DNA of 64,000 bases, from the NCBI RefSeq assembly GCF_003129905.1, contig NZ_QFFM01000010.1:1-64000 (forward strand), written 5' to 3'. Positions within the stretch are counted from its first letter, which is position 1. Each line of letters starts with the position of its first letter. The notes below the pieces were generated by a model. The model was not told the origin of the DNA. It saw only the letters and a list, made by a program, of their open reading frames with translations, and did no database searches. The translations under genes and the position numbers were made by a program. Positions 8,330 to 18,113 of the stretch are shown in pieces. The DNA comes from Bifidobacterium callitrichidarum. Lineage in GTDB: Bacteria; Actinomycetota; Actinomycetes; Actinomycetales; Bifidobacteriaceae.

Positions 8330-10864
8330 GTGCGCAACATTCTCAAGGTCCTCAAGCGCGACATCCTGCGCCTGCTTAAGGTGCCGACCGCCTGGGTGAT
8401 CCTGTTCGGCATGGTGTTCATCCCGCCGCTGTACTCCTGGTACAACATCGTGGGCTTCTGGAACCCGTACGGCAACACCGGCGGCATCAAGGTGGCCATC
8501 GCCAACAACGACGCCGGCACGGACAACACCCTCATCGGCAAGCAGAACCTCGGCGACCAGATCGTGGCGCAGATGAAGGAGAACACCCAGCTGGGCTGGA
8601 CCTTCGTGAATCAGGCCGAGGCGATGGACATGGTGGAATCCGGCAACGCCTACGCCGCCATCGTCATCCCCAAAAGCTTCTCGGATGACCTCGCCGGCGT
8701 GGTGACGGGCGGCAGCGACCGACCGACCCTGGAGTACTACGTCAACGAGAAGGCGAGCGCCGTGGCCCCCAAGGTCACGGACGTGGGCGCCTCCACGCTG
8801 GACCGTACGGTCAACTCCACGTTCGTCTCCACCGTCTCCAAGGTGCTCACGGACGTCATCAACAAGGCCGGCGACAAGGCCATCGCCAGCACCGACCAGA
8901 CCAAGTCCAAGGCGCTCACGGCCCTCGACGAGGCCTCCGGCGACGTGCAGACCACGCGAAACACCATCGCCAAGCTCAACACCGCACTGGACAAGGCGCC
9001 CGGACAGACCCGCACCGCGCGCGAGGCCATCGAGGACGCGCGCAAGCTCGGCCTTGACGCCGCACAGGGCCTTGCCGGAGCATCCAAGCTCATCGGCACC
9101 ACGCAGAACAGCGTCACCGATTTCATCGTGGATACCTCCGGCACCATCGACCAGGGCTCCAGCCTGCTCAGCCAGGCCGTGAACAAGGCCAACCAGAGCG
9201 TGGGCACGGTGACCGGCGCCATCAATTCGGCCAACCAGCAGGTGGGCGGGCTCATCAACACCGCCACGGACATCAACGAGGCGAACGCCGAGATCATCGC
9301 GCAGCTCAACGCACTGCCGAACGCGGACAGGGAGCCGCTCAAGTCGGCGATCGCCAAGCTGGAGCACCGCAACAGCCAGCTGGCCGGCACGCTGGGCAAC
9401 CTGAGCAGCCTCAACACCACCATCGGCAACGCCGCCACGCACACGCAGGGGCTGGCGGACAACCTCAACAACGCCACGCAGACCACCATCACCGCCGTGG
9501 GCGACGCCCGCAAGACGCTGGTCTCCGGCTCGCTGCCGCAGTTCAACAACGGTCTGAACACGCTGGGCACCACCGTGGGAACGCTGGCGAACGGCGTCAC
9601 TTCGCAGACCCAGCTCATCGACCAGTCGAAGAAGGTGCTGGACCAGCTGGACAAGGCCGTGTCCTCCACCAAGACCGCGCTGAAGGACACGGACTCGGCG
9701 CTGGCGGGCGTGCAGGACAAGCTCGGCACGCTTGCCACGGATATCAAGGCCCTGTCCATCTCCAATGCCCTCAACGCCCTGATGGACACGGACGGCAAGT
9801 TGGATGCGTCCAAGATCTCCAGCTTCATGCTTTCCCCCACCGTGATCAGCGAGAAGACGCTCTATCCGGTCTCCTCGTACGGTTCCGGCATGGCGCCGCT
9901 GTTCACCGCGCTGGCGCTGTGGGTGGGCGCGTTTGTGCTGGTGGTGATTCCCAAGATCGAGACGGACAGCGAGGGTATCGAGCACCTCACGCCCACGCAG
10001 GGCTATCTGGGACGACTCGCGCTGCTGTCCGTTCTGGCGGCCACGCAGGGACTGGTCACGGCCATCGGCAACCTGGTGCTGGGCATGCAGTGCGTGAACA
10101 TCCCCGTGTTCGTCCTGACCTGCGTGATCACCTCACTGGTGTACATGTCGTTCATCTTCGCCATGGCCACCACGTTCATGCACGTGGGCAAGGGCCTGTG
10201 CGTGGCCTTGGTGATCCTGCAGGTGCCGGGCGCCTCCGGCCTGTACCCCATCGAGATGATGCCCAGGTTCTTCCGCGTGATCTACCCGCTGCTGCCGTTC
10301 ACGTACTCCATCGACGCGATGCGCGAGGCCATCGCCGGATTCTACGACGGCAACTGGTTCCGCTACATCGGCAAACTCCTGATCTTCGCCGTGATCGCCT
10401 TCCTGCTGGGTCTCGTGGCCCGTCCAAAGATGGCGAACCTCAACCGCCTGTTCGCGCGCGAGATCGAGGAAAGCGACATGATCATCGGCGAGAAGGTGCA
10501 TCTGCCCGGCAACGAATACCGCATCACGCAGGCCATCGCCGCGCTGGCCAACCATGAGGGCTACCGCAGGTCCATCGAGCGGCGTGCGGCCAGTTTCCAG
10601 CGGCAGTATCCGAAGCTGCTGCTGGGCGCACTCATCGCCGGGTTCGTGGTGCCGGCGATCCTCATCATCGTGTTCTCGCTGACCACCGGCGAGAAGATCG
10701 TGGTCATGGCCACGTGGCTCGCGTGGGTGGTCATCATCATCGGCTTCCTGATGGTGGTGGAGTTCACGCGCGACTCCATCCGCCGCCAGACCGAACTCGG
10801 CAATCTCTCCGACGAATCGATCCGCTCGATGCTGTACGAGAAGGAAGGAAAGCACGCACGATGA
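8330..10864 (+). CDS. YhgE/Pip family membrane protein (first of pair)
   Basis: 844 residues. A first hydrophobic segment near 20-40 is followed by the family's conserved WYNIVGFWNPYGNTGG and VAIANNDAG motifs. A long extracytoplasmic helical, coiled-coil-like region spans roughly 140-500, with about six C-terminal membrane spans. The start is GTG at 8330, 7 bases after CCGGGGGT; the ATG at 8325 is out of frame. An extra C-terminal part with two more spans (about 755-820) follows the usual end of the family. YhgE/Pip proteins are phage-infection or secretion-associated in Firmicutes (YueB, Pip); the substrate here is unknown. Confidence 0.85.
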   Translation: MRNILKVLKRDILRLLKVPTAWVILFGMVFIPPLYSWYNIVGFWNPYGNTGGIKVAIANNDAGTDNTLIGKQNLGDQIVAQMKENTQLGWTFVNQAEAMDMVESGNAYAAIVIPKSFSDDLAGVVTGGSDRPTLEYYVNEKASAVAPKVTDVGASTLDRTVNSTFVSTVSKVLTDVINKAGDKAIASTDQTKSKALTALDEASGDVQTTRNTIAKLNTALDKAPGQTRTAREAIEDARKLGLDAAQGLAGASKLIGTTQNSVTDFIVDTSGTIDQGSSLLSQAVNKANQSVGTVTGAINSANQQVGGLINTATDINEANAEIIAQLNALPNADREPLKSAIAKLEHRNSQLAGTLGNLSSLNTTIGNAATHTQGLADNLNNATQTTITAVGDARKTLVSGSLPQFNNGLNTLGTTVGTLANGVTSQTQLIDQSKKVLDQLDKAVSSTKTALKDTDSALAGVQDKLGTLATDIKALSISNALNALMDTDGKLDASKISSFMLSPTVISEKTLYPVSSYGSGMAPLFTALALWVGAFVLVVIPKIETDSEGIEHLTPTQGYLGRLALLSVLAATQGLVTAIGNLVLGMQCVNIPVFVLTCVITSLVYMSFIFAMATTFMHVGKGLCVALVILQVPGASGLYPIEMMPRFFRVIYPLLPFTYSIDAMREAIAGFYDGNWFRYIGKLLIFAVIAFLLGLVARPKMANLNRLFAREIEESDMIIGEKVHLPGNEYRITQAIAALANHEGYRRSIERRAASFQRQYPKLLLGALIAGFVVPAILIIVFSLTTGEKIVVMATWLAWVVIIIGFLMVVEFTRDSIRRQTELGNLSDESIRSMLYEKEGKHAR

Positions 10865-13023
10865 AAACCATCTGGAAGCTGTTCATCGGCGACGTCAGGC
10901 GACTGACCAGCAACGTGGTCTCCATCATCATCGTGATCGGCCTGGTGATGATCCCCGGCCTGTTCACCTGGTTCAACGTGGCCGCATGCTGGGATCCGTT
11001 CTCGAACATGAAGAACCTCAAGTTCGCAGTGGCGAACGTGGACGAGGGGTACAAGTCCGACCTCATCCCCATCAAGATGACCGTTGGCGACCAGGTGGTC
11101 AACGCCCTGCGCGCCAACAGCCAGCTCGACTGGACCATCACCACGAAGGCGGACGCCATCGACGGCGCGAAATCCGGCAAGTACTATGCGGCCATCGTGA
11201 TTCCGAAATCGTTCAGCAAGGACATGATGACGTTCTTCTCCAGCGACGCCAAGAACGCGCAGCTGACCTATTACCGCAACGAGAAGAAGAACGCGCTGGC
11301 CCCGAACCTGCTCAACGAGGGCGCGGACGAGGTGGCGGCGGAGATCAACACCACGTTCGCCAAGACCATCACCTCCTCGGCGCTGGAGATCGCCTCGTCG
11401 CTCGCCGACCAGCTCGACCAGCCGGAAGCCAAGGAGAAGCTGGCCAACTTCAACACGAACATCGCCGACTTCGCCGCCCGTCTCAACGACACGGCTGACA
11501 TGCTCGGCACGTATTCCTCGCTCACCGAATCGGCCCAGCTGCTCATGGACACGTCCAACGACCTCATCGCGCAGGCCTCGGATTCGGCCAAGCAGGCCAA
11601 GAAGGACCTGTCCGGCGCCAAGTCCGGCGTGGAGGACGTGGCGGGCGCGTTGGGCACCACCACATCCGCCATGACCGAGGCGCTCAAGACCAGCGCCGAC
11701 AGCTTCGGCTCGGTCTCCGATTCCATCGACTCGCTGTACGAGGACGCGGCCGCCGGTTCCTCCACGGCCGCCGCCGAACTGGACAGCCAGGCCGCCGCCG
11801 TGGGCGAGCAGATCGCGCACTACCAGTCGATCCGCGACACCCTGGCCTCGATCCTGGGCGACAATGCGCTGACCGTGCGCATGCTGGACCGGTCCATCGC
11901 GCGGCAGACCAAGCTGCAGAACGCGCTGAGCGGCGCGGCGAGCGACATCCGCGCCGGCAACCAGCACGCCCAGGACCAGCGCGAGCAGGTCAAGGCGCTG
12001 GCAAACCAGGCCAAGGACAGCATCAACGGCGTCAAGACGGACTTCGACGAGAACGTCAAGCCGCAGATCGAATCGCTGTCGTCCACGGTGTCCGACGCGG
12101 CGACGCTGCTCGGCACCAATGCGGACACGCTCAAGGGCACGCTGGGCGATCTCAAAGATTCGGCTTCGAGCGCGGGCACGATGCTCACGGACGCGCGGGC
12201 CACGCTGGGCAAGGTCGCGGGCAAGCTGCGTTCGGCGGCCACGGAACTGACCTCGTTCACCGGCAAACTCGGCGAGGCGCTGGACACCGGTGACATGAGC
12301 ATGGTCAAGGACGTGCTCGGCTCCGACCCGGAGACGCTGGCCTCCACGCTGGCCGCGCCGGTGCAGCTCAAGCGCAAGGCCGTGTTCCCGGTGGACAACT
12401 TCGGCTCCTCGATGGCTCCGTTCTACACGCTGATTCCGCTGTGGGTGGGTTCGTTGCTGCTGGTGGTGACGCTGAAGACCACCGTGTCCCGCCGTATCCG
12501 CAAGGAACTCGGCGATCCGCGGCCGCACCAGCTGTATCTGGGCCATTACGGGGTGTTCGGGCTCATCGCCTTCATCCAGGCCACCGTCTCGCTGGGCGGC
12601 GATCTGCTGTTCCTGCGCGTGCAGGCCGTGCATCCGCTGCTGTTCATGCTCTCCGGCTGGCTTTCCGTGTTCGTGTTCTCGCTGTTCATGTACACGATGG
12701 TGGTGAGCTTCGGCAACGTGGGCAAGGCCATCGGCGTACTCATGCTCATCGTGCAGATCACGGGCGCCAACGCCGCGTATCCGGTGCAGATGCTGCCCGA
12801 CTTCATCTCGAAGATCTCGCCCGCGCTGCCGTTGACTCATTCGGTGACGATGATGCGCGCGGCCATCGCCGGCGTCTACGACATGGATTACTGGAAGGCC
12901 GCCGGCATGCTGCTGGTGTTCGTGCCGCCGCTGCTGCTGCTCGGCCTGCTGCTGAGGAAGCCGCTGGTGCGGTTCAACCAGTGGTATGTGGCCAAGGTGG
13001 AGAGCACGAAGGTGCTGAGTTAG
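10861..13023 (+). CDS. YhgE/Pip family membrane protein (second of pair)
   Basis: 720 residues with the same layout as its upstream partner: one N-terminal span with FTWFNVAACWDPF, a long soluble helical region, and about six C-terminal spans. Its ATG overlaps the stop codon of the previous gene (ATGA at 10861-10864), so the two are translationally coupled and probably form a hetero-oligomer. The soluble region is rich in Ala, Ser, Asp and Lys heptads. It lacks the C-terminal extension of the first protein. Confidence 0.87.
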   Translation: MKTIWKLFIGDVRRLTSNVVSIIIVIGLVMIPGLFTWFNVAACWDPFSNMKNLKFAVANVDEGYKSDLIPIKMTVGDQVVNALRANSQLDWTITTKADAIDGAKSGKYYAAIVIPKSFSKDMMTFFSSDAKNAQLTYYRNEKKNALAPNLLNEGADEVAAEINTTFAKTITSSALEIASSLADQLDQPEAKEKLANFNTNIADFAARLNDTADMLGTYSSLTESAQLLMDTSNDLIAQASDSAKQAKKDLSGAKSGVEDVAGALGTTTSAMTEALKTSADSFGSVSDSIDSLYEDAAAGSSTAAAELDSQAAAVGEQIAHYQSIRDTLASILGDNALTVRMLDRSIARQTKLQNALSGAASDIRAGNQHAQDQREQVKALANQAKDSINGVKTDFDENVKPQIESLSSTVSDAATLLGTNADTLKGTLGDLKDSASSAGTMLTDARATLGKVAGKLRSAATELTSFTGKLGEALDTGDMSMVKDVLGSDPETLASTLAAPVQLKRKAVFPVDNFGSSMAPFYTLIPLWVGSLLLVVTLKTTVSRRIRKELGDPRPHQLYLGHYGVFGLIAFIQATVSLGGDLLFLRVQAVHPLLFMLSGWLSVFVFSLFMYTMVVSFGNVGKAIGVLMLIVQITGANAAYPVQMLPDFISKISPALPLTHSVTMMRAAIAGVYDMDYWKAAGMLLVFVPPLLLLGLLLRKPLVRFNQWYVAKVESTKVLS

Positions 13024-13064
13024 CAATCCCGGATACAGGCCAGACGAAACAAGAAGAAGGAATC

Positions 13065-13682
13065 ATGACGGCAATGGCGATGACCGCGGCTCCGCGCGCC
13101 GAACGCACGCGCAAGGCCACGGACCGCAAGCTTATGAAGGCCACGCTGCAGATCGCGGTGGAGCGTGGCATCAGCGGCGTGACCATCGAGGAGGTGGCGC
13201 GGCGTTCGGGTGTGGCCAAAACCACCATCTACCGCCGCTATCACAACGCCAATGAGCTACTGCGCGAAATCAGCGCCAGGTATCTGGTCAGCAACGAGGA
13301 CACCTCGGAAGCGCCATCCCCCACGCGGGAGCATTTCATGCAACTGCTGCAGCGGCTGGTGGATTGGGTGAATGCCAACGACATCGACATCAAAAGCGTG
13401 GGCATCGTACTGTCCAGCGAAGCGGAGTTCTTCCAGCACATCGTCACTCAGGTCGTGACGCCCTGGCTGGGCACGCTCAAGGCGTTCCTGGAGCGGGGCG
13501 TTGCGCAGGGCGTCTTTCGGCGCGGCCTTGACGAGCGGCTGCTGCTGTCCACCATCATCGGCTCGCTGGTGGCGTATGAGGCGATTGAGGGTCAGGCTAC
13601 GGGGGCGGCGCGGGCCACGTCGTCGCACGGGGATTGGCCGGAGCGCCTGACCGACCTGCTCTGGCCGGCGTTGCAGGCCTGA
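13065..13682 (+). CDS. TetR/AcrR family transcriptional regulator
   Basis: 205 residues. The N-terminal helix-turn-helix is clear (VTIEEVARRSGVAKTTIYRR, about residues 40-60), followed by a ligand-binding helical domain. The ATG at 13065 has AAGAAGG just before it; the frame is open far upstream but overlaps the preceding gene. It is 41 bases downstream of the second YhgE gene and is likely the operon's own repressor, acting at the palindrome at 8253-8307. The ligand is unknown. Confidence 0.88.
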   Translation: MTAMAMTAAPRAERTRKATDRKLMKATLQIAVERGISGVTIEEVARRSGVAKTTIYRRYHNANELLREISARYLVSNEDTSEAPSPTREHFMQLLQRLVDWVNANDIDIKSVGIVLSSEAEFFQHIVTQVVTPWLGTLKAFLERGVAQGVFRRGLDERLLLSTIIGSLVAYEAIEGQATGAARATSSHGDWPERLTDLLWPALQA

Positions 13683-13756
13683 ACCGACCGCCGACCGTGT
13701 TCATATAGGCGCATGTGTTGCGCGTCCGTGCAGCGACGGCACGAAACGCGCCCACG

Positions 13757-14317
13757 TCACTCCTGGATAGATGCCTCCTGGCGGGCGATTTCGAGGGCCT
13801 TGTTGAAGGCGTCCGAGGTCCAGCTGGCACCGGCCACCTTGTCCACCTTGAGGTCCTTCAGAGGCTTGCCGTCCACCACGCCGTTGATGGCTTTGGCGAA
13901 GGCGTCCTGATGGTTCTTGGAGATGGTGGTGAACGGGTGCCCCACGATCTCCACGTTCTCGACGTTGCCGTCCTTGATGGTCAGATGGACGTCGATGGAA
14001 TCCTCGCCCACCGGACCGTACTGGCCGTTGATGGAGTAGTCGCCGTCCTTGTAGTTGCCGGTGTCCTTCTTGTCGGACGTGGTGCCGGAGTCGGAGGAGT
14101 CGGACGAATCGGACGACGAACCGGAACCCGAGGAATCCGAGCCGCTCGACTGCGACTGCTCCTCCTGTGACTTCTCGGTCTCGCCGGAGTTGCCGGCATA
14201 GTCGTCGTTCATCGGCGTGGCCTTGGACTCGCCGCATCCGGCGAGCAGCGCGCCGGCCACCACTAGACCGGCGGCCGCCAACGTGGCGGATTTCTTCAGT
14301 GCATGCATGTCAGTCAT
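13757..14317 (-). CDS. FMN-binding domain lipoprotein, last gene of the iron uptake operon
   Basis: 186 residues. A signal peptide ends in the lipobox LLAGC (Cys at about 27), followed by a Ser/Asp-rich spacer and a C-terminal FMN-binding domain (DGNVENVEIVGHP, then GASWTSDAFNKALEIARQ) as in NqrC/RnfG-type proteins, where flavin attaches covalently to Ser/Thr. It may carry electrons outside the membrane, for example to reduce Fe(III) for the transporter; this is inference. ATG at 14317 follows AAGGTGGG, preferred over a GTG at 14326. A long repeat separates it from the ATPase gene upstream. Confidence 0.8.
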   Translation of the reverse strand: MTDMHALKKSATLAAAGLVVAGALLAGCGESKATPMNDDYAGNSGETEKSQEEQSQSSGSDSSGSGSSSDSSDSSDSGTTSDKKDTGNYKDGDYSINGQYGPVGEDSIDVHLTIKDGNVENVEIVGHPFTTISKNHQDAFAKAINGVVDGKPLKDLKVDKVAGASWTSDAFNKALEIARQEASIQE

Positions 14318-14345
14318 TATGCCCACCTTATCGACTCATCGCGAT

Positions 14346-14500
14346 TGACTACCCCTCAGTCGGCTTCGCCGACAGCTTGTCCTGCAATCAAGGACGAACT
14401 TCGTTCACGTTTTGCCGGCTCGACTGTCGTCTCGCACATCGCCTATGGACAGCACACCGTGCTGTCCATTCCACGGCAATGTCCTGACAAGGGGAGCCAA
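14346..14500. repeat. Dispersed repeat, long variant, inside the iron operon
   Basis: A core with the 90-base middle (AATCAAGGACGAACTTCGTT..., CAGCACACCGTGCTG) lies between the ABC ATPase gene and the FMN-binding lipoprotein gene, which are otherwise on one minus-strand transcript. Terminal inverted repeats are absent. Its palindromes could attenuate transcription of the last gene. Confidence 0.75.
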
Positions 14501-14532
14501 GGAGAGCGACCTTATCAATCGGCTCAACGGAA

Positions 14533-15336
14533 TCATTCCTCGCCGCCGGTTTTGGCGGCCTTGGTGGGGTCGGCGAATCCGATGGCGGTCTCGCCGGTCT
14601 GCGCGCCTTCGACCTGAGCACCGGTGGAGGCCGGCTTGCCGCCGGCCGCCTCGTAGGCCTCGCGGGCCTTCTCGTCGTTCCACTTCTCACCCACGAGCAC
14701 GCCGTGGTTGAGCATGATCTCGCGCTCTGCACATGAAGCCACCAAGGCGTCGTGCGTGACCACGATGATCGTGGTGCCCTGCTCGTGCAGCTGGCGGAAC
14801 AGGTCGAGCACGATCTTCTCGTTCTTCTCGTCCAGATTGCCGGTCGGCTCGTCGGCCAGAATCAGTTTCGGCTCGTTGATGAGCGCGCGGGCCACGCACA
14901 CGCGCTGCTGCTCGCCGCCGGAGAGCTGGCCGGGCAGGTGGTGGGCGCGGTCCTTCAGTCCAACCTTCTCCAGCGCCTCAAGCGCCTGCTTCTCATCCAC
15001 GACCGAATGGTAGTACTGCGCCACCATCACGTTCTCCACGGCCGTCAGGTGCGGCACCAGGTAGAACTTCTGGAACACCAGGCCGATGAGGTTCTTGCGC
15101 ACGTCCGCCAGCTGGCCGGCGTTGAGGTCCTCCAGCTTGCGGCCCTCGAGCTTCACCGAGCCCTTGGACGGGGTGTCCATGCAGCCGATCATGTTCATCA
15201 GCGTGGTCTTGCCGGAGCCGGACGAGCCCACGATGGCGAGCCATTCGCCCTGCGGCACGGTCAGGCTCAGGTCGTCCACGGCATGCAGGTCGCCGTAGAT
15301 CTTCGAGATATGGTCGAGTTCAAGCAGCATATCCAT
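14533..15336 (-). CDS. ABC transporter ATP-binding protein (MacB/LolD type) of the iron uptake operon
   Basis: 267 residues. Walker A GSSGSGKTT near 37-45, the signature LSGGEQQR, Walker B ILADEPTGNLD and the switch His in VVTHD are all present. It pairs with the two FtsX-like permeases encoded directly upstream. Of the ATGs at 15342 and 15336, the second is 8 bases from AAGGA and is preferred. In Campylobacter-type P19 operons an equivalent ATPase and two permeases accompany FTR1 and P19. A hydrophilic C-terminal tail of about 40 residues follows the nucleotide-binding domain. Confidence 0.87.
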   Translation of the reverse strand: MDMLLELDHISKIYGDLHAVDDLSLTVPQGEWLAIVGSSGSGKTTLMNMIGCMDTPSKGSVKLEGRKLEDLNAGQLADVRKNLIGLVFQKFYLVPHLTAVENVMVAQYYHSVVDEKQALEALEKVGLKDRAHHLPGQLSGGEQQRVCVARALINEPKLILADEPTGNLDEKNEKIVLDLFRQLHEQGTTIIVVTHDALVASCAEREIMLNHGVLVGEKWNDEKAREAYEAAGGKPASTGAQVEGAQTGETAIGFADPTKAAKTGGEE

Positions 15337-15358
15337 GGTCATTTTCCTTACGTTAGCG

Positions 15359-16654
15359 TTATTCCTCGCGCAGCACGACGGCGGGGTCGATGCGCGTGGC
15401 CCGGTGCACGGGCGGGATGGAGGCGATGACGGCCACCAGCGCGGCGAGCACCACGGATGCGGCGCCCAGCCACCAGTTGAAGCCGATGGACCGTTCAAAC
15501 ACGGCCACGCACAGCCATTGGGCCAGCCCGTAGCCGATGGCTGTGCCGAGAAGACCGCCGATCAGGCCGTACATGGCCGATTCCACATAGAACTCGGTGC
15601 CGATGGCGGCGGAGCTTGCGCCCAGGGCCTTCCTCAGACCGATCTCGTTGCGGCGCTGGGAGACAATCGAGCTGATCGTGGTGCCCACGCCCACGAGCGT
15701 GAGGACCAGCACCACCAGCGAGACGATCCAGAACAGGGTCTGCAGCATGGTGATGATGCGGGTGTCCGAGGAGGTGATCTTGGTGACCTGCTGCGCCTTG
15801 ACATGCATCGAGGTCATGTCGTTGATGCTCTTGACGAGGGCGCTGAGGTCCTCGGCTCCGGCCGAGTACTCGATGACGTCCACGCCGCGGCTGGTGCCGG
15901 TGAGCTTGTCCACGTCGGCGTTGGTGGCGTAGATGATGGAGTCCTCGCTGCCACCGGTGTCCACGATGCCGGCCACGCGGAATTCGGTGCCGGAGGTGTC
16001 CATGATGTCGCTGGAGACGCGGCCGTCCTGCGTGGGCTGGTCGGAGGGGGTCTGCGACTGAGTGGCGTCGGACGAGGACGAATCCGAGGAGTTGGAAGAA
16101 TCGGCGGAACCGGAAGCATCAGTACCGGAGGAACCTGACGTGGAGGAAGACGTGTTGTCGGACGCACGGTAGCCGATGGTGATGCCGCTGCCGACCTGCA
16201 ATCCCATGGCGTCGGCCACGTCGCGGCCGATGAGCACCTTGCCCTCGGACGGCCACGCACCGTCCACCACCCAGTGATGGTTGAGGTTCCGCACCTCGGA
16301 AACGTCGATGCCGGCCATCACGTAGGGCGCGGCGTTGACGCGCACGTTCTCGTACCGGTAGGCGGCGTGCTTCTCGGAGCCTTTGGCCGCCACCATCTCG
16401 GTGGTGTGCTCGACCATTGCCTTGTCGATGCCGGCCTTGCCGTCGGCGCCGGCCTCGGTGGGGGTCACGATGAGGTTCGCGCCGTACGCGCGCATCTCCT
16501 CGTTCATCTGCTGGGGCACGGCGATGCAGATCATCGCCAGGCAGAACAGCGTGGCCGCGCCCACCAGCGAGGCCACCACGGCCATGACCGCACGCGAACG
16601 GCGGCGGAACACGGCACTGAACAGCATCCTGAAGAACATGCCGGTATTGGTCAT
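15359..16654 (-). CDS. FtsX-like ABC permease (second) of the iron uptake operon
   Basis: 431 residues with the MacB/FtsX layout: one N-terminal span (about 22-48), a large extracytoplasmic domain with a Ser/Asp-rich low-complexity insert near 165-205, then three C-terminal spans. The final segment RIDPAVVLREE is the usual end of such permeases. GGGAG precedes the ATG at 16654. It is 22 bases upstream of the ATPase gene. Confidence 0.85.
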   Translation of the reverse strand: MTNTGMFFRMLFSAVFRRRSRAVMAVVASLVGAATLFCLAMICIAVPQQMNEEMRAYGANLIVTPTEAGADGKAGIDKAMVEHTTEMVAAKGSEKHAAYRYENVRVNAAPYVMAGIDVSEVRNLNHHWVVDGAWPSEGKVLIGRDVADAMGLQVGSGITIGYRASDNTSSSTSGSSGTDASGSADSSNSSDSSSSDATQSQTPSDQPTQDGRVSSDIMDTSGTEFRVAGIVDTGGSEDSIIYATNADVDKLTGTSRGVDVIEYSAGAEDLSALVKSINDMTSMHVKAQQVTKITSSDTRIITMLQTLFWIVSLVVLVLTLVGVGTTISSIVSQRRNEIGLRKALGASSAAIGTEFYVESAMYGLIGGLLGTAIGYGLAQWLCVAVFERSIGFNWWLGAASVVLAALVAVIASIPPVHRATRIDPAVVLREE

Positions 16655-16687
16655 CGGCGGTCTCCCTTCACACGTTCATAGACGGAC

Positions 16688-18091
16688 TCAGCGGCCATGG
16701 AGCACCTCCGCGGGCTTGAGACTCAGAATCGAGCGGATGGACGAGGCGGAGGCCAGCAGCACGGTGATGGCGAGCAGCACGAACACCAGCACGAACACCA
16801 TCGGGCGCATCGTGATGCCCGAACCGAACACCACGTGCCCAATCAGCTGGGCCACGCCGGAACCGAGGCCTGCACCGACGAGCGCACCCAGCAGCGAAAT
16901 CGCGGCCGTCTCCGCCATCATCAGGCGGGAGACCGCGCCGTCCGTGGCGCCGATGGCCTTGAGCAGCGCCAGTTCCGAGGACCGCTCGCCGATGGAGGCG
17001 ACCATGAGGTTCGCCACGGCCACAGCCGCCGCGATAAGGCTCAGCACGGTCATCAGAATCATCACAGCCTGCGTCTTCTGCAGCACGTTGCCCTGCAGCG
17101 CGGCCACCTGACGCACCTGCTTGGCCACCGCGCCCGGAATCACCTCCTCGATCTGGTAGGCGATGGAGCTCGGATAGGCGGTGCAGTACCAAACTTCCCA
17201 CTCGTCCTGGCTCAGCGCGGCCGGGTTCTTGGCGGCCTTGCGGGCCAAATCGTTCTCCGGTGTGGTCAGGGCCTTGACCTCGATCTTGTTCACCGAGTCG
17301 GGCAGGCCCACCAGGTCCTGGAGCTGGTCGGAGGAAACGTACATGGCGCTGTTGTCGTCATCGCCGGAATCGTAGACGCCGACGATCTTGAAATCGATGG
17401 ACTTGTTGCCGCGCATCAGCGAGACGGTGCCGCCGATCTGCACGGCGGCCTCGTCCTCATGGCCCTGACCGGCGTCGACGCCGAGCGATTTGGCGAGGTC
17501 CTTGCCGATGACGGCTTCCTTGGTGCCGTCCTTGGGCCAGCGGCCCTCAAGCTTCCACCAGGAGCGCATGCCTTCGACGCCCACCACCGTGGTTTCGCCG
17601 GAGGCAAGTTTGAGGCTCTTGTTGAACCAGGTGCCAACCACCGGCACGTTCTTCTTCGTGGGGTAGTCGGCCAGGCTCACCGACCAACCATCGCCCTCGG
17701 TCACCGGCTTGGTGTTGACGGCCGTGACGTGCTGGTTCAGTTCGGGCGCGAAATTGGTGATGTTAAACGCCCAGAAAATTGTCTTGATCTTGGCGGCGTC
17801 CGACTCCTTGAGGAAGGACGTCGGGTCGCTGGCGGATGCCGAACCGCCCGAGGTGCCCTCGTCGGATCCGCCGGTGTTGTACAGGTCGGAGACCACGGCG
17901 TCGGACTTGGGCTGCACGACGATGTTCGAACCGTACGTGGACAGTTCGGCGTTGAGCTTGTCGCCCACGTCGAACACGACGCCGAGCATCGAGACGCTCA
18001 CCGTGGCGGACAGGCACACGGTCAGCGCGATGAGCAGGCGCCGGCGCAACTGGCGCGTGAACGACCGCGCGATCATTCGCAGAAAGAACAT
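16688..18091 (-). CDS. FtsX-like ABC permease (first) of the iron uptake operon
   Basis: 467 residues, same topology as its neighbour: N-terminal span near 18-42, extracytoplasmic domain, three C-terminal spans, and the ending LSLKPAEVLHGR typical of the family. CAGGAGG lies 8 bases before the ATG at 18091. The gene follows the DUF2318 gene by 22 bases and precedes the second permease by 33 bases. The pair with the ATPase forms a MacB-like transporter whose cargo in P19 systems is not established. Confidence 0.85.
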   Translation of the reverse strand: MFFLRMIARSFTRQLRRRLLIALTVCLSATVSVSMLGVVFDVGDKLNAELSTYGSNIVVQPKSDAVVSDLYNTGGSDEGTSGGSASASDPTSFLKESDAAKIKTIFWAFNITNFAPELNQHVTAVNTKPVTEGDGWSVSLADYPTKKNVPVVGTWFNKSLKLASGETTVVGVEGMRSWWKLEGRWPKDGTKEAVIGKDLAKSLGVDAGQGHEDEAAVQIGGTVSLMRGNKSIDFKIVGVYDSGDDDNSAMYVSSDQLQDLVGLPDSVNKIEVKALTTPENDLARKAAKNPAALSQDEWEVWYCTAYPSSIAYQIEEVIPGAVAKQVRQVAALQGNVLQKTQAVMILMTVLSLIAAAVAVANLMVASIGERSSELALLKAIGATDGAVSRLMMAETAAISLLGALVGAGLGSGVAQLIGHVVFGSGITMRPMVFVLVFVLLAITVLLASASSIRSILSLKPAEVLHGR

Positions 18092-18113
18092 GATTCTTGC
18101 CTCCTGCCTGATT

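Noticed and set aside
8309-9985. 558-codon minus-strand frame opposite the first YhgE gene
   Set aside because: Antisense shadow with atypical composition.
10561-13026. 821-codon minus-strand frame opposite the YhgE genes
   Set aside because: Shadow of the real genes; the product is Arg/His/Gln-rich and has no recognisable motif.
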